Source: Achromobacter xylosoxidans (lineage in GTDB: Bacteria; Pseudomonadota; Gammaproteobacteria; Burkholderiales; Burkholderiaceae_B). From it: 64,000 bases of DNA. The translations under genes and the position numbers were made by a program. The stretch is taken from assembly GCF_001457475.1 (NCBI RefSeq), contig NZ_LN831029.1:2232001-2296000 (forward strand). The letters are read 5' to 3'. Of this stretch, positions 25,764-34,033 are shown in pieces (position 1 is the stretch's first letter; every line of letters begins with the position of its first letter). The notes beneath the pieces were generated by a model that saw only the letters and a program-made list of their open reading frames with translations, was not told the origin of the DNA and did no database searches.

Positions 25764-27545
25764 TCAGTGCGAATGCCGGGGATCACCGCGCGTTTCGACC
25801 ACCTTCAGGTACAGGGTGGCGGGTTCCAGGCAGCCGCCGGTTGACAACTGGCCGACCAGTTGCCGGTACAGCTCCTGCCACGGCGTCTGGGCCGGCGGCG
25901 GCTGGTAGGGCGGATCCTGCCGCCGCCGCGCCAGTTCGGCTTCGTCCACCAGCGCGATGACGCTGCGCTGGTTCAGGTCGACGCGGATGCGGTCGCCGGT
26001 GCGCAGCAGCGCCAGACCGCCACCCACGGCGGCTTCTGGCGACATGTTCAGGATCGACGGACTGGCCGAGGTGCCGCTCTGGCGGCCGTCGCCCAGGCAG
26101 GGCAGCGAGTCGATGCCGCGCTTGATCAGGTGCGATGGCGGCGCCATGTTGACGACCTCGGCGCTGCCCGGATAGCCGACCGTGCCGGCGCCGCGGATGA
26201 CCAGGATGCAGTGTTCGTCGATGTTCAGGGCCGGGTCTTCGATGCGCGCGTGGTAGTCCTCCGGTCCTTCGAACACGATGGCCCGGGCCTCGAAGGCATT
26301 CTCGTCGCCGGGCGCGGACAGGTAGGCGCGGCGGAACGCCTCGCCCACCACCGACATCTTGATGACCGCGCTGTCGAAGAAATTGCCCGACAGCACGATG
26401 AAGCCGGCGCGGTGCTTGAGCGGCGCGTCGCAGCCGCGGATGACGTCGGCGTCGTGGGTCTTGGCGCCGGCCGCGATTTCGCCGATGGTCTTGCCGGACA
26501 CGGTGGCGCAGTCGGCGTGCAGGCGGCCGGCGGCCAGCAGTTCGTGCATCACGGCCGGCACGCCGCCGGCGCGGTGGAAGCCCTCGCCCAGGTGTTCGCC
26601 GGCGGGCACGCAGTTCACCAGCAGCGGCACGTCTTCGCCCAGCCGCTGCCAGTCTTCCAGGCTCAGGTCGATGCCGGCATGGCGCGCCATGGCGATCAGG
26701 TGCGGCGGACAGTTGCTGGACGCGCCCAGCGCCGAGGCGACGACGATGGCGTTCTCGAAGGCCTCGCGCGTCAGGATGCGGGACGGGCGCAGGTCCTCGC
26801 GCACCATGTCGCAGATGCGCAGGCCGGTGGCGTAGGCCATCTGCCCGCGTTCGCGGTAGGGCGCGGGGATGCTGGCGCAGGTGGGCAGCGACATGCCCAG
26901 CGCCTCGGCCAAGGAATTCATGGACAGCGCCGTGCCCATGGTGTTGCAGTGGCCGATCGAGGGCGAGGAGGCGGTGGCCAGCGTCATGAAGCCCTCGTAG
27001 TCCAGCTTGCCCGCGGCCATCAGGTTGCGGGCATGCCAGATGACCGTGCCGGACCCGACGCGCTGGCCGTCATGCCAGCCGTCCAGCATCGGGCCGCCGG
27101 ACAGCACGATGGCGGGAATGTCGACGGTGGCCGCCGCCATCAGGCAGGCGGGCGTGGTCTTGTCGCAGCCCGTGGTCAGCACCACGCCGTCCAGCGGATA
27201 GCCGTGCAGGATCTCCACCAGGCCCAGGTAGGCCAGGTTGCGGTCCAGCGCCGCGGTCGGGCGGCGGCCCTGCTCGGCCAGCGGATGCACCGGGAACTCC
27301 ATCGGGATGCCGCCGGCGTCGCGGATGCCGGCCTTGATGCGTTCGGCCAGCGCCAGGTGGTGGCGGTTGCAGGGCGCCAGGTCGCTGCCGGTCTGGGCGA
27401 TGCCGATGATGGGCCGGCCCGATTGCAGTTCCTGGCGCGTCAGGCCGTAGTTCAGGTAGCGCTCGACGTAGATCGCCGTCATGTCGGCGTGGGCGGGATC
27501 GTCGAACCATTTCTGGCTGCGCAGCTTGCGGGGAGTGTCGGTCAT
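25764..27545 (-). CDS. IlvD/Edd-family sugar-acid dehydratase (pentonate type)
   Basis: Dehydrates an aldonic acid to a 2-keto-3-deoxy acid. It has 593 residues. Three cysteines placed for a [2Fe-2S] cluster are visible: C59 (DLAPCN), C127 (TTGCDKTTPA) and C200 (SIGHCNTMG). K129 is the probable carbamylated metal ligand and GDGRQSGTS near residue 490 carries the catalytic serine. This pattern matches the L-arabinonate/D-xylonate/D-galactonate dehydratase subgroup rather than IlvD proper. It is downstream of dctQ-dctM-dctP in a LacI-controlled operon, so it likely acts on the sugar acid those genes import. Confidence 0.9.
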   Translation of the reverse strand: MTDTPRKLRSQKWFDDPAHADMTAIYVERYLNYGLTRQELQSGRPIIGIAQTGSDLAPCNRHHLALAERIKAGIRDAGGIPMEFPVHPLAEQGRRPTAALDRNLAYLGLVEILHGYPLDGVVLTTGCDKTTPACLMAAATVDIPAIVLSGGPMLDGWHDGQRVGSGTVIWHARNLMAAGKLDYEGFMTLATASSPSIGHCNTMGTALSMNSLAEALGMSLPTCASIPAPYRERGQMAYATGLRICDMVREDLRPSRILTREAFENAIVVASALGASSNCPPHLIAMARHAGIDLSLEDWQRLGEDVPLLVNCVPAGEHLGEGFHRAGGVPAVMHELLAAGRLHADCATVSGKTIGEIAAGAKTHDADVIRGCDAPLKHRAGFIVLSGNFFDSAVIKMSVVGEAFRRAYLSAPGDENAFEARAIVFEGPEDYHARIEDPALNIDEHCILVIRGAGTVGYPGSAEVVNMAPPSHLIKRGIDSLPCLGDGRQSGTSASPSILNMSPEAAVGGGLALLRTGDRIRVDLNQRSVIALVDEAELARRRQDPPYQPPPAQTPWQELYRQLVGQLSTGGCLEPATLYLKVVETRGDPRHSH

Positions 27546-27599
27546 GGGTGCCTCGTGTGCTTCGGTGATGCGTGGCGCGCCGGCGGGCGCGCCGGGGAC

Positions 27600-28616
27600 C
27601 TAATTGCGTGCCTTGCTGATCTCGGCGTTCAGTTGCCGGACCAGGTCCGGGCCGAGTTCCTGGGTGTACTTGTCGACCACGGGCTGCACCTTCTCGCGCA
27701 TCCGCGCCACTTCCTCGGGCGACACGGTGTTGATCTTCATGCCCGCCTTTTCCAGCGTGCCCATCGCCTTGAGCGAATCGGCGCGGCTGTCCTTGCGTTC
27801 GAAGTCGCGCGAGGCCTCGGCGGCCTGGCGCACCAGCTTTTGTTCGTCGGGCGAGAGCTTGTCCCACCATTTCTTGGATGCCAGCACCACCCAGGGCGTG
27901 TAGACGTGGCGGGTGATCGTCAGGTAGGGCTGCACCTCGTAGAACTTGCTGCTCTGGATGGTGGTGATGGGGTTCTCCTGGCCATCGACCGTGCGCGTTT
28001 CCAGCGCCGTGAACAGTTCCGAGAACGGCATCGGCACCGCGTTCGCGCCCAGGGTGTTGAACACGCCCAGCGCGATCTGGTTCTGCATCACGCGCAGCTT
28101 GATGCCCTGCATGTCCTCGGCGCGCACGATGGGGTGCTTGGAGTTGGTCATGTTGCGAAAGCCATTTTCCCAGTACACCAGGCCCACCAGGCCTTTGGCT
28201 TCCAGCTTCTTGAGCAGGTCCTGGCCGAGCTGGCCGTCGAGCACCGCGTCGGCTTCTTTTTCGCTGTTGAACAGGAACGGCAGGTCGAACACGCCGAATT
28301 CCTTGACCATGCCGGCCAGCGGCGCGGTGGAGCCGACCATCATTTCCTGCGCGCCGCCGACCAGCGCGCCCTGCATCTGCTCGTCCGAGCCGAGGTTGGC
28401 CGAGCCGAAGGTCTTCATCTTCAGTTTGCCGCCGCTGATCTTCTCCAGTTCCTGCGCCAGGTGGCGGGCGGCGCGGCCCTGCACGCTGTCCTCGTTCAGG
28501 CCGTAGCCGAAGCGGATCAGGCGCGGCTTGACGTCGGCGGCCGCGGCGGCGCCGGCGAAGGCGCAGGACAGCGCGGCCGCCAGCACGACGAGACGGGTCT
28601 TGAAACGGATGTTCAT
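27600..28616 (-). CDS. dctP: TRAP transporter substrate-binding protein (DctP)
   Basis: Periplasmic receptor, 338 residues, with a Sec signal (FKTRLVVLAAALSCAFAGAAAA). It has a strong AAGGAGG ribosome site. The mature sequence follows the DctP/UxuP-type family: IRFGYGLNEDSVQGRAARHL, GIKLRVMQNQIALGVFNTLG with the conserved Arg that binds the ligand carboxylate, and PMPFSELFTALETRTVDGQE. It is third in dctQ-dctM-dctP-dehydratase. The ligand is probably an aldonate or uronate, by context. Confidence 0.92.
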   Translation of the reverse strand: MNIRFKTRLVVLAAALSCAFAGAAAAADVKPRLIRFGYGLNEDSVQGRAARHLAQELEKISGGKLKMKTFGSANLGSDEQMQGALVGGAQEMMVGSTAPLAGMVKEFGVFDLPFLFNSEKEADAVLDGQLGQDLLKKLEAKGLVGLVYWENGFRNMTNSKHPIVRAEDMQGIKLRVMQNQIALGVFNTLGANAVPMPFSELFTALETRTVDGQENPITTIQSSKFYEVQPYLTITRHVYTPWVVLASKKWWDKLSPDEQKLVRQAAEASRDFERKDSRADSLKAMGTLEKAGMKINTVSPEEVARMREKVQPVVDKYTQELGPDLVRQLNAEISKARN

Positions 28617-28675
28617 GGTTGTTCCTCCTTGGCTTCTTCTGAATGGCGCGGGGTCGGCGCCTCTGTGTACGGGCC

Positions 28676-29956
28676 TCAGTGCATCCAGCTCGCGGGGACG
28701 GTGATCAGCTCGGGGAAGATCACCAGCAGTACCAGCAGCAGCGTGTAGGCCGCGACATAGCGCCACACGCCCCTGCAGATGGTTTCCATGTTGATGCGGG
28801 CCACGCCGCAGACCACATTGAGCACGGTGCCGACGGGCGGCGTGAGCAGGCCGACGCAGCCCACCATGACGAACATCACGCCGAAGTAGACCGGGTCGAT
28901 GCCGGCCTGCGTGACGACCGGCATCAGCACCGGCGCCAGGATCAGGATGGTGGGCGTCAGGTCCATCACCGTGCCGATCAGCGTCAGCAGGACCAGCAGC
29001 GCGAACATCAGCAGCTTGGGGTGGTCCAGCACCGGTTCCAGCAGGGCGATCAGGTCCTGCGGCATGTCGGCCAGCGTGATCATGTAGGACGAGACCATGG
29101 CGGCGGCCACCAGGAACATCACCACGGCGGTGGTGCGGGCGGCGTTGATGAACAGCGGCAGCAGGTGGCGCAGGCCGATCTCGCGGTAGACGAACAGGCT
29201 GATCAGCAGCGCGTAGACGGCGGCCACCACCGCCGCTTCGGTAGGCGTGAAGATGCCGCCGCGCAGGCCGCCGATGATGATGACGGGCAGCAGCAGCGCC
29301 CAGGCCGATTCGCGCAGCGCCCGCAGCCGGGCGCTCCAGGGCTGGCGCGGCGCGGGCTTGATGGCGCCGTGCTTGCGCGCCACCCAGGTCCACACCGCCA
29401 CCAGCGTCAGGCCCATCATCAGGCCGGGCGCGATGCCGGCGAAGAACAGCTTGGTGATGGAAACGTTGGTGGCGACGCCGAAGATGATGAACGAGATCGA
29501 CGGCGGGATGATCGGCGCGATGATGCCGCCGGCCGCGATCAGGCCGGATGCCTGGCCGGCGTCGTAGCCTTTCTCGCGCAACATGGGAATCAGCAGCGAG
29601 CCGAGCGCGGCGGCGTCGGCCACGGCCGAGCCGGACAGGGCCGCCAGCAGCACGCTGGCGAAGATGGCGACGTAGCCCAGGCCGCCCTGGATGTGGCCGA
29701 CGAACATGCTGGCCAGGTTGACGATGCGGCGCGAAATGCCGCCGGCATTCATCAGTTCGCCGGCCAGCATGAACAGCGGCACCGCCATCAGCGTGAAGCT
29801 GTTGGCGCCCGACAGCATGTTCTGCGCCAGGATCTGGGTATCGAAGAAATCGAGTTGGAACATCATGGCGACCGCGCTCAACAGTAGCGCGAACGCGATC
29901 GGCATTCCCAGGGCGATGAAGCCCAGCAGCACCAGCAGGAAAATGGTCAGGATCAT
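28676..29956 (-). CDS. dctM: TRAP transporter large permease (DctM)
   Basis: Na+-coupled transport subunit, 426 residues, about 12 membrane segments. It begins MILTIFLLVLLGFIALGMPIA. Family signatures: NSFTLMAVPLFMLAGELMNAGG, GSAVADAAALGSLLIPML, IAPIIPPSISFIIFG and GLLTPPVGTVLNVVCGVA. It lies between dctQ and dctP on the same strand. Confidence 0.94.
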   Translation of the reverse strand: MILTIFLLVLLGFIALGMPIAFALLLSAVAMMFQLDFFDTQILAQNMLSGANSFTLMAVPLFMLAGELMNAGGISRRIVNLASMFVGHIQGGLGYVAIFASVLLAALSGSAVADAAALGSLLIPMLREKGYDAGQASGLIAAGGIIAPIIPPSISFIIFGVATNVSITKLFFAGIAPGLMMGLTLVAVWTWVARKHGAIKPAPRQPWSARLRALRESAWALLLPVIIIGGLRGGIFTPTEAAVVAAVYALLISLFVYREIGLRHLLPLFINAARTTAVVMFLVAAAMVSSYMITLADMPQDLIALLEPVLDHPKLLMFALLVLLTLIGTVMDLTPTILILAPVLMPVVTQAGIDPVYFGVMFVMVGCVGLLTPPVGTVLNVVCGVARINMETICRGVWRYVAAYTLLLVLLVIFPELITVPASWMH

Positions 29957-29992
29957 TGGGGCGGGTCCGAACGTGGAGGCAAGGGGCCGGGG

Positions 29993-30535
29993 TCAGACCA
30001 GCGGGTCTTCGGGGCTGGATTCCGCGGGCAGCGGGCCGCCGGCCAGCACGCGAACCAGGTCGAACAGGGTCAGCAGGCCCATTGCGACGGCGGCGTACAG
30101 CGCGGCGGCGTTGAACACCGCCAGCGGCATCGCGGTCACGGGCAGGCGGGTATCCAGGCCGATCAGGGTCTGGGCCCAGCTGCCGTCGGCCAGCAGCCAC
30201 AGCATCCACAGCACCAGCAACTGACAGACCACGTGCGAGACACGGCGCGCGGCCGGCCCGAAGCGTTCCACCAGCATCGTGACGCCGATGTGCTGGTGAT
30301 CGCGCAACGCCAGCACCGCGCCCAGGAAGATCAGCCAGACGAAGGCCAGCCGGGAGATTTCGTCGGAGGCGTTGATGCCGGAATTGAACAGGTAGCGCAT
30401 GGCGACATTGCCGAACAGCAACACCACCATGACCGCCAGGCAACCGGCCATCAGCCAGGTCTGCAATCGAGCGCACCAATTCGCCGCGCGCGCCATCGGG
30501 CCGGCACCGGGCCGCCCTGGGGGGGAACCATGCAT
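29993..30535 (-). CDS. dctQ: TRAP transporter small permease (DctQ)
   Basis: Four-helix small membrane subunit, 180 residues. Motifs: VLLFGNVAMRYLFNSGINASDEISRLAFVWLIFLGA in parts, with the typical E in the second helix, and LRDHQHIGVTMLVERF. Start 30535 with GAGGAG at proper spacing. It is the first gene of the operon. Its promoter overlaps the LacI-type operator at 30587-30602. Confidence 0.92.
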   Translation of the reverse strand: MHGSPPGRPGAGPMARAANWCARLQTWLMAGCLAVMVVLLFGNVAMRYLFNSGINASDEISRLAFVWLIFLGAVLALRDHQHIGVTMLVERFGPAARRVSHVVCQLLVLWMLWLLADGSWAQTLIGLDTRLPVTAMPLAVFNAAALYAAVAMGLLTLFDLVRVLAGGPLPAESSPEDPLV

Positions 30536-30586
30536 GCTTGTCTCCTCGTTCCGTTTTCCGGAATTTTTATGGGTATCGCGGTGTCG

Positions 30587-30616
30587 ATGTTAGCGCTAAC
30601 ATTTTTGGTTTGGCAA
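30587..30616 (-). promoter_or_regulatory. LacI/GntR-type operator overlapping the dct operon promoter
   Basis: ATGTTAGCGCTAACAT (30587-30602) is a perfect 16-bp palindrome of the LacI-family GntR type. On the minus strand, TTGCCA (30611-30616) and TAACAT (30587-30592) form a -35/-10 pair with an 18-bp spacer. The operator covers the -10, as expected for repression. Confidence 0.8.
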
Positions 30617-30667
30617 GCCCTGATCTTTACGTCAGACTACGGACTCGCCAACCGCTCAGAACGGCCG

Positions 30668-31693
30668 ATGTCCATCCGAAAGCCCCGCAGCACCCGCGCC
30701 GGCCGCGTGACCATGCAAGAGGTCGCGCGCCGCGCCGGGGTCAGCGCGATCACCGTGTCGCGCGCCTTGCGCACCCCCGACAAGGTGGCCGAGGCGGTGC
30801 GCCTGCGCATCACCCAGGTCTGCCAGGAACTGGGCTACGTGCCCAACCATGCCGCCAGCGCGCTGGCGTCGGCGCGCTCGCAGACCATCGTGGTGCTGAT
30901 TCCGTCGTTGAGCAACGTGGTGTTCGTGGACATCATCAGCGGCATCAAGGAGGTGCTGGACGAGCAGGGTTATCACCTGCTGATCGGCGTCACGGGATAT
31001 TCGCCCGATGCCGAGGAGGCGTTGTTGCGCAAGTACCTGCAGCACCTGCCCGACGGCCTGATCCTGACCGGCATCGACCACAACCCGGGGGTCTGGGAAC
31101 TGCTGCGGGCGCAGGGCATGCCCACGGTCCATACCATCGAAACCCTGGAGGACAGCGATGGCATGAGCGTCGGCTTCTCGCAGTTCGAGTCGGGCTACGC
31201 CGCCGGCCGGCACCTGGTCGAGCGCGGTTGCCGACGCATCGGCATCGTCGGCGCCCAGCTGGATCCGCGCTCGCTCAGGCGCTGTGAAGGCTGCCGCCAG
31301 GCCCTGCGCGATGCCGGCCTGCACGACCCGGCGCTTGAGATCATGACGCCCGAGAAGTCCTCGATCGCGCTGGGGGCGGCGCTGCTGGAAGCCCTGCTGG
31401 CCGAACATCCCGATTGCGACGCGGTGTTCTTCTGCAATGACGACCTGGCGCAGGGCGCGGTGTTCCAGTGCGGCCGGCTGGGCGTGAGCGTGCCTGGCCA
31501 GATGGCGCTGGTGGGTTTCCATGACTTTGCGGGAACGGCCTGGACCACGCCGCCGCTGTCGACCATCGCCACGCCGCGCTACGAGATTGGCCGGGAAGCG
31601 GCGCAACTGCTGATGCGCCACCTGGCGGGGCAGCCCATTGCGCAGCGTCACGTGGACCTGGGCTTCACGCTGGTGCGGCGCGAAACCAGCTGA
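30668..31693 (+). CDS. LacI-family repressor of the sugar-acid operon
   Basis: A 341-residue regulator from ATG 30668. The N-terminal helix-turn-helix is VTMQEVARRAGVSAITVSRA (about residues 14-33), with the hinge helix NHAASALAS. The periplasmic-binding-protein-like effector domain runs from TIVVLIPSLSNVVFVDIISG to the end, with VFFCNDDLAQGAVFQC and VGFHDF typical of the gluconate-type (GntR) subgroup. It is divergent from dctQMP-dehydratase and the palindrome between them matches its family, so local repression released by a sugar acid is likely. Confidence 0.93.
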   Translation: MSIRKPRSTRAGRVTMQEVARRAGVSAITVSRALRTPDKVAEAVRLRITQVCQELGYVPNHAASALASARSQTIVVLIPSLSNVVFVDIISGIKEVLDEQGYHLLIGVTGYSPDAEEALLRKYLQHLPDGLILTGIDHNPGVWELLRAQGMPTVHTIETLEDSDGMSVGFSQFESGYAAGRHLVERGCRRIGIVGAQLDPRSLRRCEGCRQALRDAGLHDPALEIMTPEKSSIALGAALLEALLAEHPDCDAVFFCNDDLAQGAVFQCGRLGVSVPGQMALVGFHDFAGTAWTTPPLSTIATPRYEIGREAAQLLMRHLAGQPIAQRHVDLGFTLVRRETS

Positions 31694-31705
31694 AGCCGTT
31701 GCCCG

Positions 31706-32602
31706 CTAGCCGGCGCGGCGCAGCGCCAGGAATATGCCCGACGCCATGATCATCGCGATGCCGGCCAGCGCCAACCCGTCGGGGGGACGCTGGAACCAGA
31801 AGGTGCTGAAGGCCACCGCCAGCAGCAGCTGGAAGTAGTTCAGCGGCGCCAGCGTGGCGGCCGCCACCCGCTGGAATGCCGCGATCAGCAGGATCTGCGC
31901 CAGCCCGCTGCAGGCGCCCAGGCCGACGATCAACGCCATGTCGGTCGGGCCCGGCCAGGGATCCGGCAGGAAGAAGGGCGCCGGCAACGCCGTGACGATC
32001 AGGCAGATGAACGCCGTATAGGCGTATTGGACCGGCCCGGCCACCTTGCCCGACAGCTTGCGCGTCAGCACCTGGAAGATGGCGTAGCTGACCGCCGACA
32101 CCGCCATCAGCAGCGTGCCCAGCCAGGGCAGGTCGCCGCCCGGCCGCACGATCAACAGCATGCCGACGAAGCCCGCCGCCACCGCGGCCCATTGCACCGG
32201 CCGCACGCGTTCGCCCAGCAGCCAGGGCGACAACGCCACCATGATGAGCGGCGAGGTGAAGTAGATGGCCGTGGCCTCGGACAGCGGCATCCAGATCAGC
32301 GCCGTCATGAAGCAGGTGCCGACCGTTGCCAGCATGACGCCTCTGAGCACCAGCAGGGGCTTGTGGGGGACGGCGCGCAGGCCGGGCCAGCGCTGGCGCC
32401 ACAGCAGCGCCAGCGCCAGGATCGCCACGGCGATATAGCGCACGATGTTCAGGAACGGCGCCGGATAGCGGGCCAGCATCTGCTTGGATCCGGCATCGAA
32501 GGTGGCAAAGGCCACCAGCGCCGCGAAGAACAGCAGGATGCCGGCCTGGCGCGAGCCGGCGGCCAGGGCCGGGACGGAGGAAACGGCGGCGGGGTTGCTC
32601 AT
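31706..32602 (-). CDS. EamA/DMT-family transporter
   Basis: A 298-residue inner-membrane protein with ten predicted helices in two EamA repeats (LLFFAALVAFATFDAGSKQML in part; GTLLMAVSAVSYAIFQVLTR). The family includes amino-acid and metabolite exporters. It begins 8 bp after the stop of the deacetylase gene, so it is the promoter-distal gene of the minus-strand block and may export a product or prevent toxicity. The substrate is unknown. Confidence 0.88.
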   Translation of the reverse strand: MSNPAAVSSVPALAAGSRQAGILLFFAALVAFATFDAGSKQMLARYPAPFLNIVRYIAVAILALALLWRQRWPGLRAVPHKPLLVLRGVMLATVGTCFMTALIWMPLSEATAIYFTSPLIMVALSPWLLGERVRPVQWAAVAAGFVGMLLIVRPGGDLPWLGTLLMAVSAVSYAIFQVLTRKLSGKVAGPVQYAYTAFICLIVTALPAPFFLPDPWPGPTDMALIVGLGACSGLAQILLIAAFQRVAAATLAPLNYFQLLLAVAFSTFWFQRPPDGLALAGIAMIMASGIFLALRRAG

Positions 32603-32610
32603 GGCAGGGT

Positions 32611-33669
32611 TCAGGCGCGGGCCAGGCCTTCCAGGAATGCGTCCAGCGCCTGGCCGATGGCCTGCACCATGTAGCCGCCTTCCTGCACCACCACCGTGGG
32701 CACGCCCAGGCTGGCCACGCGCGCGCCGATGTCGCGGTAGGCGTCGATGTCCAGCCGCAGCACGCTGATGGGATCATCCTTGTAGGTATCGAAGCCCAGC
32801 GCCAGCACCAGCGCCTGCGGCCCGTAGCCGGCCAGCGCCGCCAGCGCCGTGTCCAGCGCCCGCAGGAACGGGGCGTTGCCGGCGCCGTGCGGCAGCGGCA
32901 GGTTGAGATTGCAGCCCTCGCCGGCGCCATGGCCGCGCTCGTGCGCATAGCCGGTGTAGAACGGGTAGTAGCTGGCGGGATCGGCATGCAGCGACACCGT
33001 CATGACGTCGGCGCGCTGGTAGAAGATGTTCTGGGTGCCGTCGCCATGGTGCGCGTCGACGTCCAGCACCGCCACTTTGGACCAGCTCTGCAACAGCCGG
33101 GCCGCGGCGGCCGCGCTGCTGTTCAGGTAGCAAAAGCCGCCGGCGCGGTCGCGATGGGCGTGGTGGCCCGAGGGCCGGCACAGGGCATAGGCCGCGCCGC
33201 CGCTGGCGGCCACGTGCTCGGCCGCGGCCACCGCGCTGTGGGTGGAGCGCAGCGCCGAGCGCCAGGTGTGCGGGCCGATGGGGCAGGACAGGTCGCTCAG
33301 GTAGTAGCCGGTCTGCGCCACGATCGACGGCGACGGGCAGGGGCCACGGCCAGCCGTTTCGATGCGGCCGCTGTAGTAGGGCGACAGGTTCGGCAGCACT
33401 TCCGGGCCGGGATCCACGCCCGGCCCCCTGAGCGCCTGCCAGCGCGAAAACGCGCTTTCCAGGTAATCCAGGTAGTCCGGACTGTGAATGCTCTCGAGCG
33501 GCTGGCGGCCGTAGTCGGGCGGCGCCTCGACCGCGATGCCACGGGCCGCCAACGCGCCTTGCAGGCTGTGCGCGCGCGACGGCAGGTCGGTGGGAGCGCT
33601 GATGCGTCCCAGCCGCATGAACTGCTGCGGCGTGTGCAGCAGCTGTTCTTCCGAGAAAAACGCCTTCAT
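32611..33669 (-). CDS. Acetylpolyamine-amidohydrolase-like deacetylase (HDAC superfamily)
   Basis: Zinc deacetylase, 352 residues. The active-site set of the arginase/HDAC fold is complete: H169-H170 (RPSGHHAHRDRAGGFC), zinc ligands D205 and H207 (VLDVDAHHGDG), D294 (LGFDTYKDDP) and transition-state Tyr Y333 (QEGGYM). The insertion around YYSGRIETAGRG resembles the dimer loop of bacterial acetylpolyamine amidohydrolases, which remove acetyl from acetylputrescine, acetylcadaverine and acetylspermidine. It lies between the exporter and cupin genes. Together with the aldehyde dehydrogenase, this points to a diamine or polyamine-like substrate. Confidence 0.9.
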   Translation of the reverse strand: MKAFFSEEQLLHTPQQFMRLGRISAPTDLPSRAHSLQGALAARGIAVEAPPDYGRQPLESIHSPDYLDYLESAFSRWQALRGPGVDPGPEVLPNLSPYYSGRIETAGRGPCPSPSIVAQTGYYLSDLSCPIGPHTWRSALRSTHSAVAAAEHVAASGGAAYALCRPSGHHAHRDRAGGFCYLNSSAAAAARLLQSWSKVAVLDVDAHHGDGTQNIFYQRADVMTVSLHADPASYYPFYTGYAHERGHGAGEGCNLNLPLPHGAGNAPFLRALDTALAALAGYGPQALVLALGFDTYKDDPISVLRLDIDAYRDIGARVASLGVPTVVVQEGGYMVQAIGQALDAFLEGLARA

Positions 33670-33685
33670 GGTGTTCCTTTGCGCG

Positions 33686-34006
33686 TCAGTGCGAACAGCC
33701 GGAGTCCGGAGCCTGCCCCGGCTGCTTGATCTCGATCTCGACGAACACGAATTCGGTGTCGCCGGGGTTGATGACGTTGTGTTCGACGCCCACCGGCCGG
33801 TAGTAGGACACGCCGGTGGTGAGCTGGCTGGTGACCTGGCCGTTGGGCGTATCCAGCAGCAGCGGGCCGGTGGTCTGCGGCACCACCACGTAGTTCATGC
33901 CGTGGCGGTGCCAGCCGGTTTCACCGCCGGGCGGAAAGCGCCATTCGGTGACGATGACCTGGTCGTTGTCGATCTGGACGGTGGGCACGGCGGGCGGGCG
34001 TTGCAT
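33686..34006 (-). CDS. Small cupin protein
   Basis: A single-domain cupin, 106 residues. Metal-site motif 1 is GGETGWHRHGMNYVVV (two His plus downstream residues), and motif 2 is PVGVEHNVINPG. It has no signal peptide. Such cupins can be isomerases, dioxygenases or ligand sensors, and the sequence does not decide. It is in the catabolic block with 16 and 27 bp to its neighbours. Confidence 0.85.
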   Translation of the reverse strand: MQRPPAVPTVQIDNDQVIVTEWRFPPGGETGWHRHGMNYVVVPQTTGPLLLDTPNGQVTSQLTTGVSYYRPVGVEHNVINPGDTEFVFVEIEIKQPGQAPDSGCSH

Positions 34007-34033
34007 GCGAGTCTCCTGGTTGTGATGGCCGCT

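Noticed and set aside
25860..28748. 962-codon plus-strand open frame
   Set aside because: Antisense shadow of the dehydratase and dctP genes, with Arg/His/Gln-rich composition.
27600..30479. 959-codon minus-strand frame continuing upstream of dctP
   Set aside because: Only its last 338 codons (DctP) are real. The upstream part is out of frame with dctM and dctQ.
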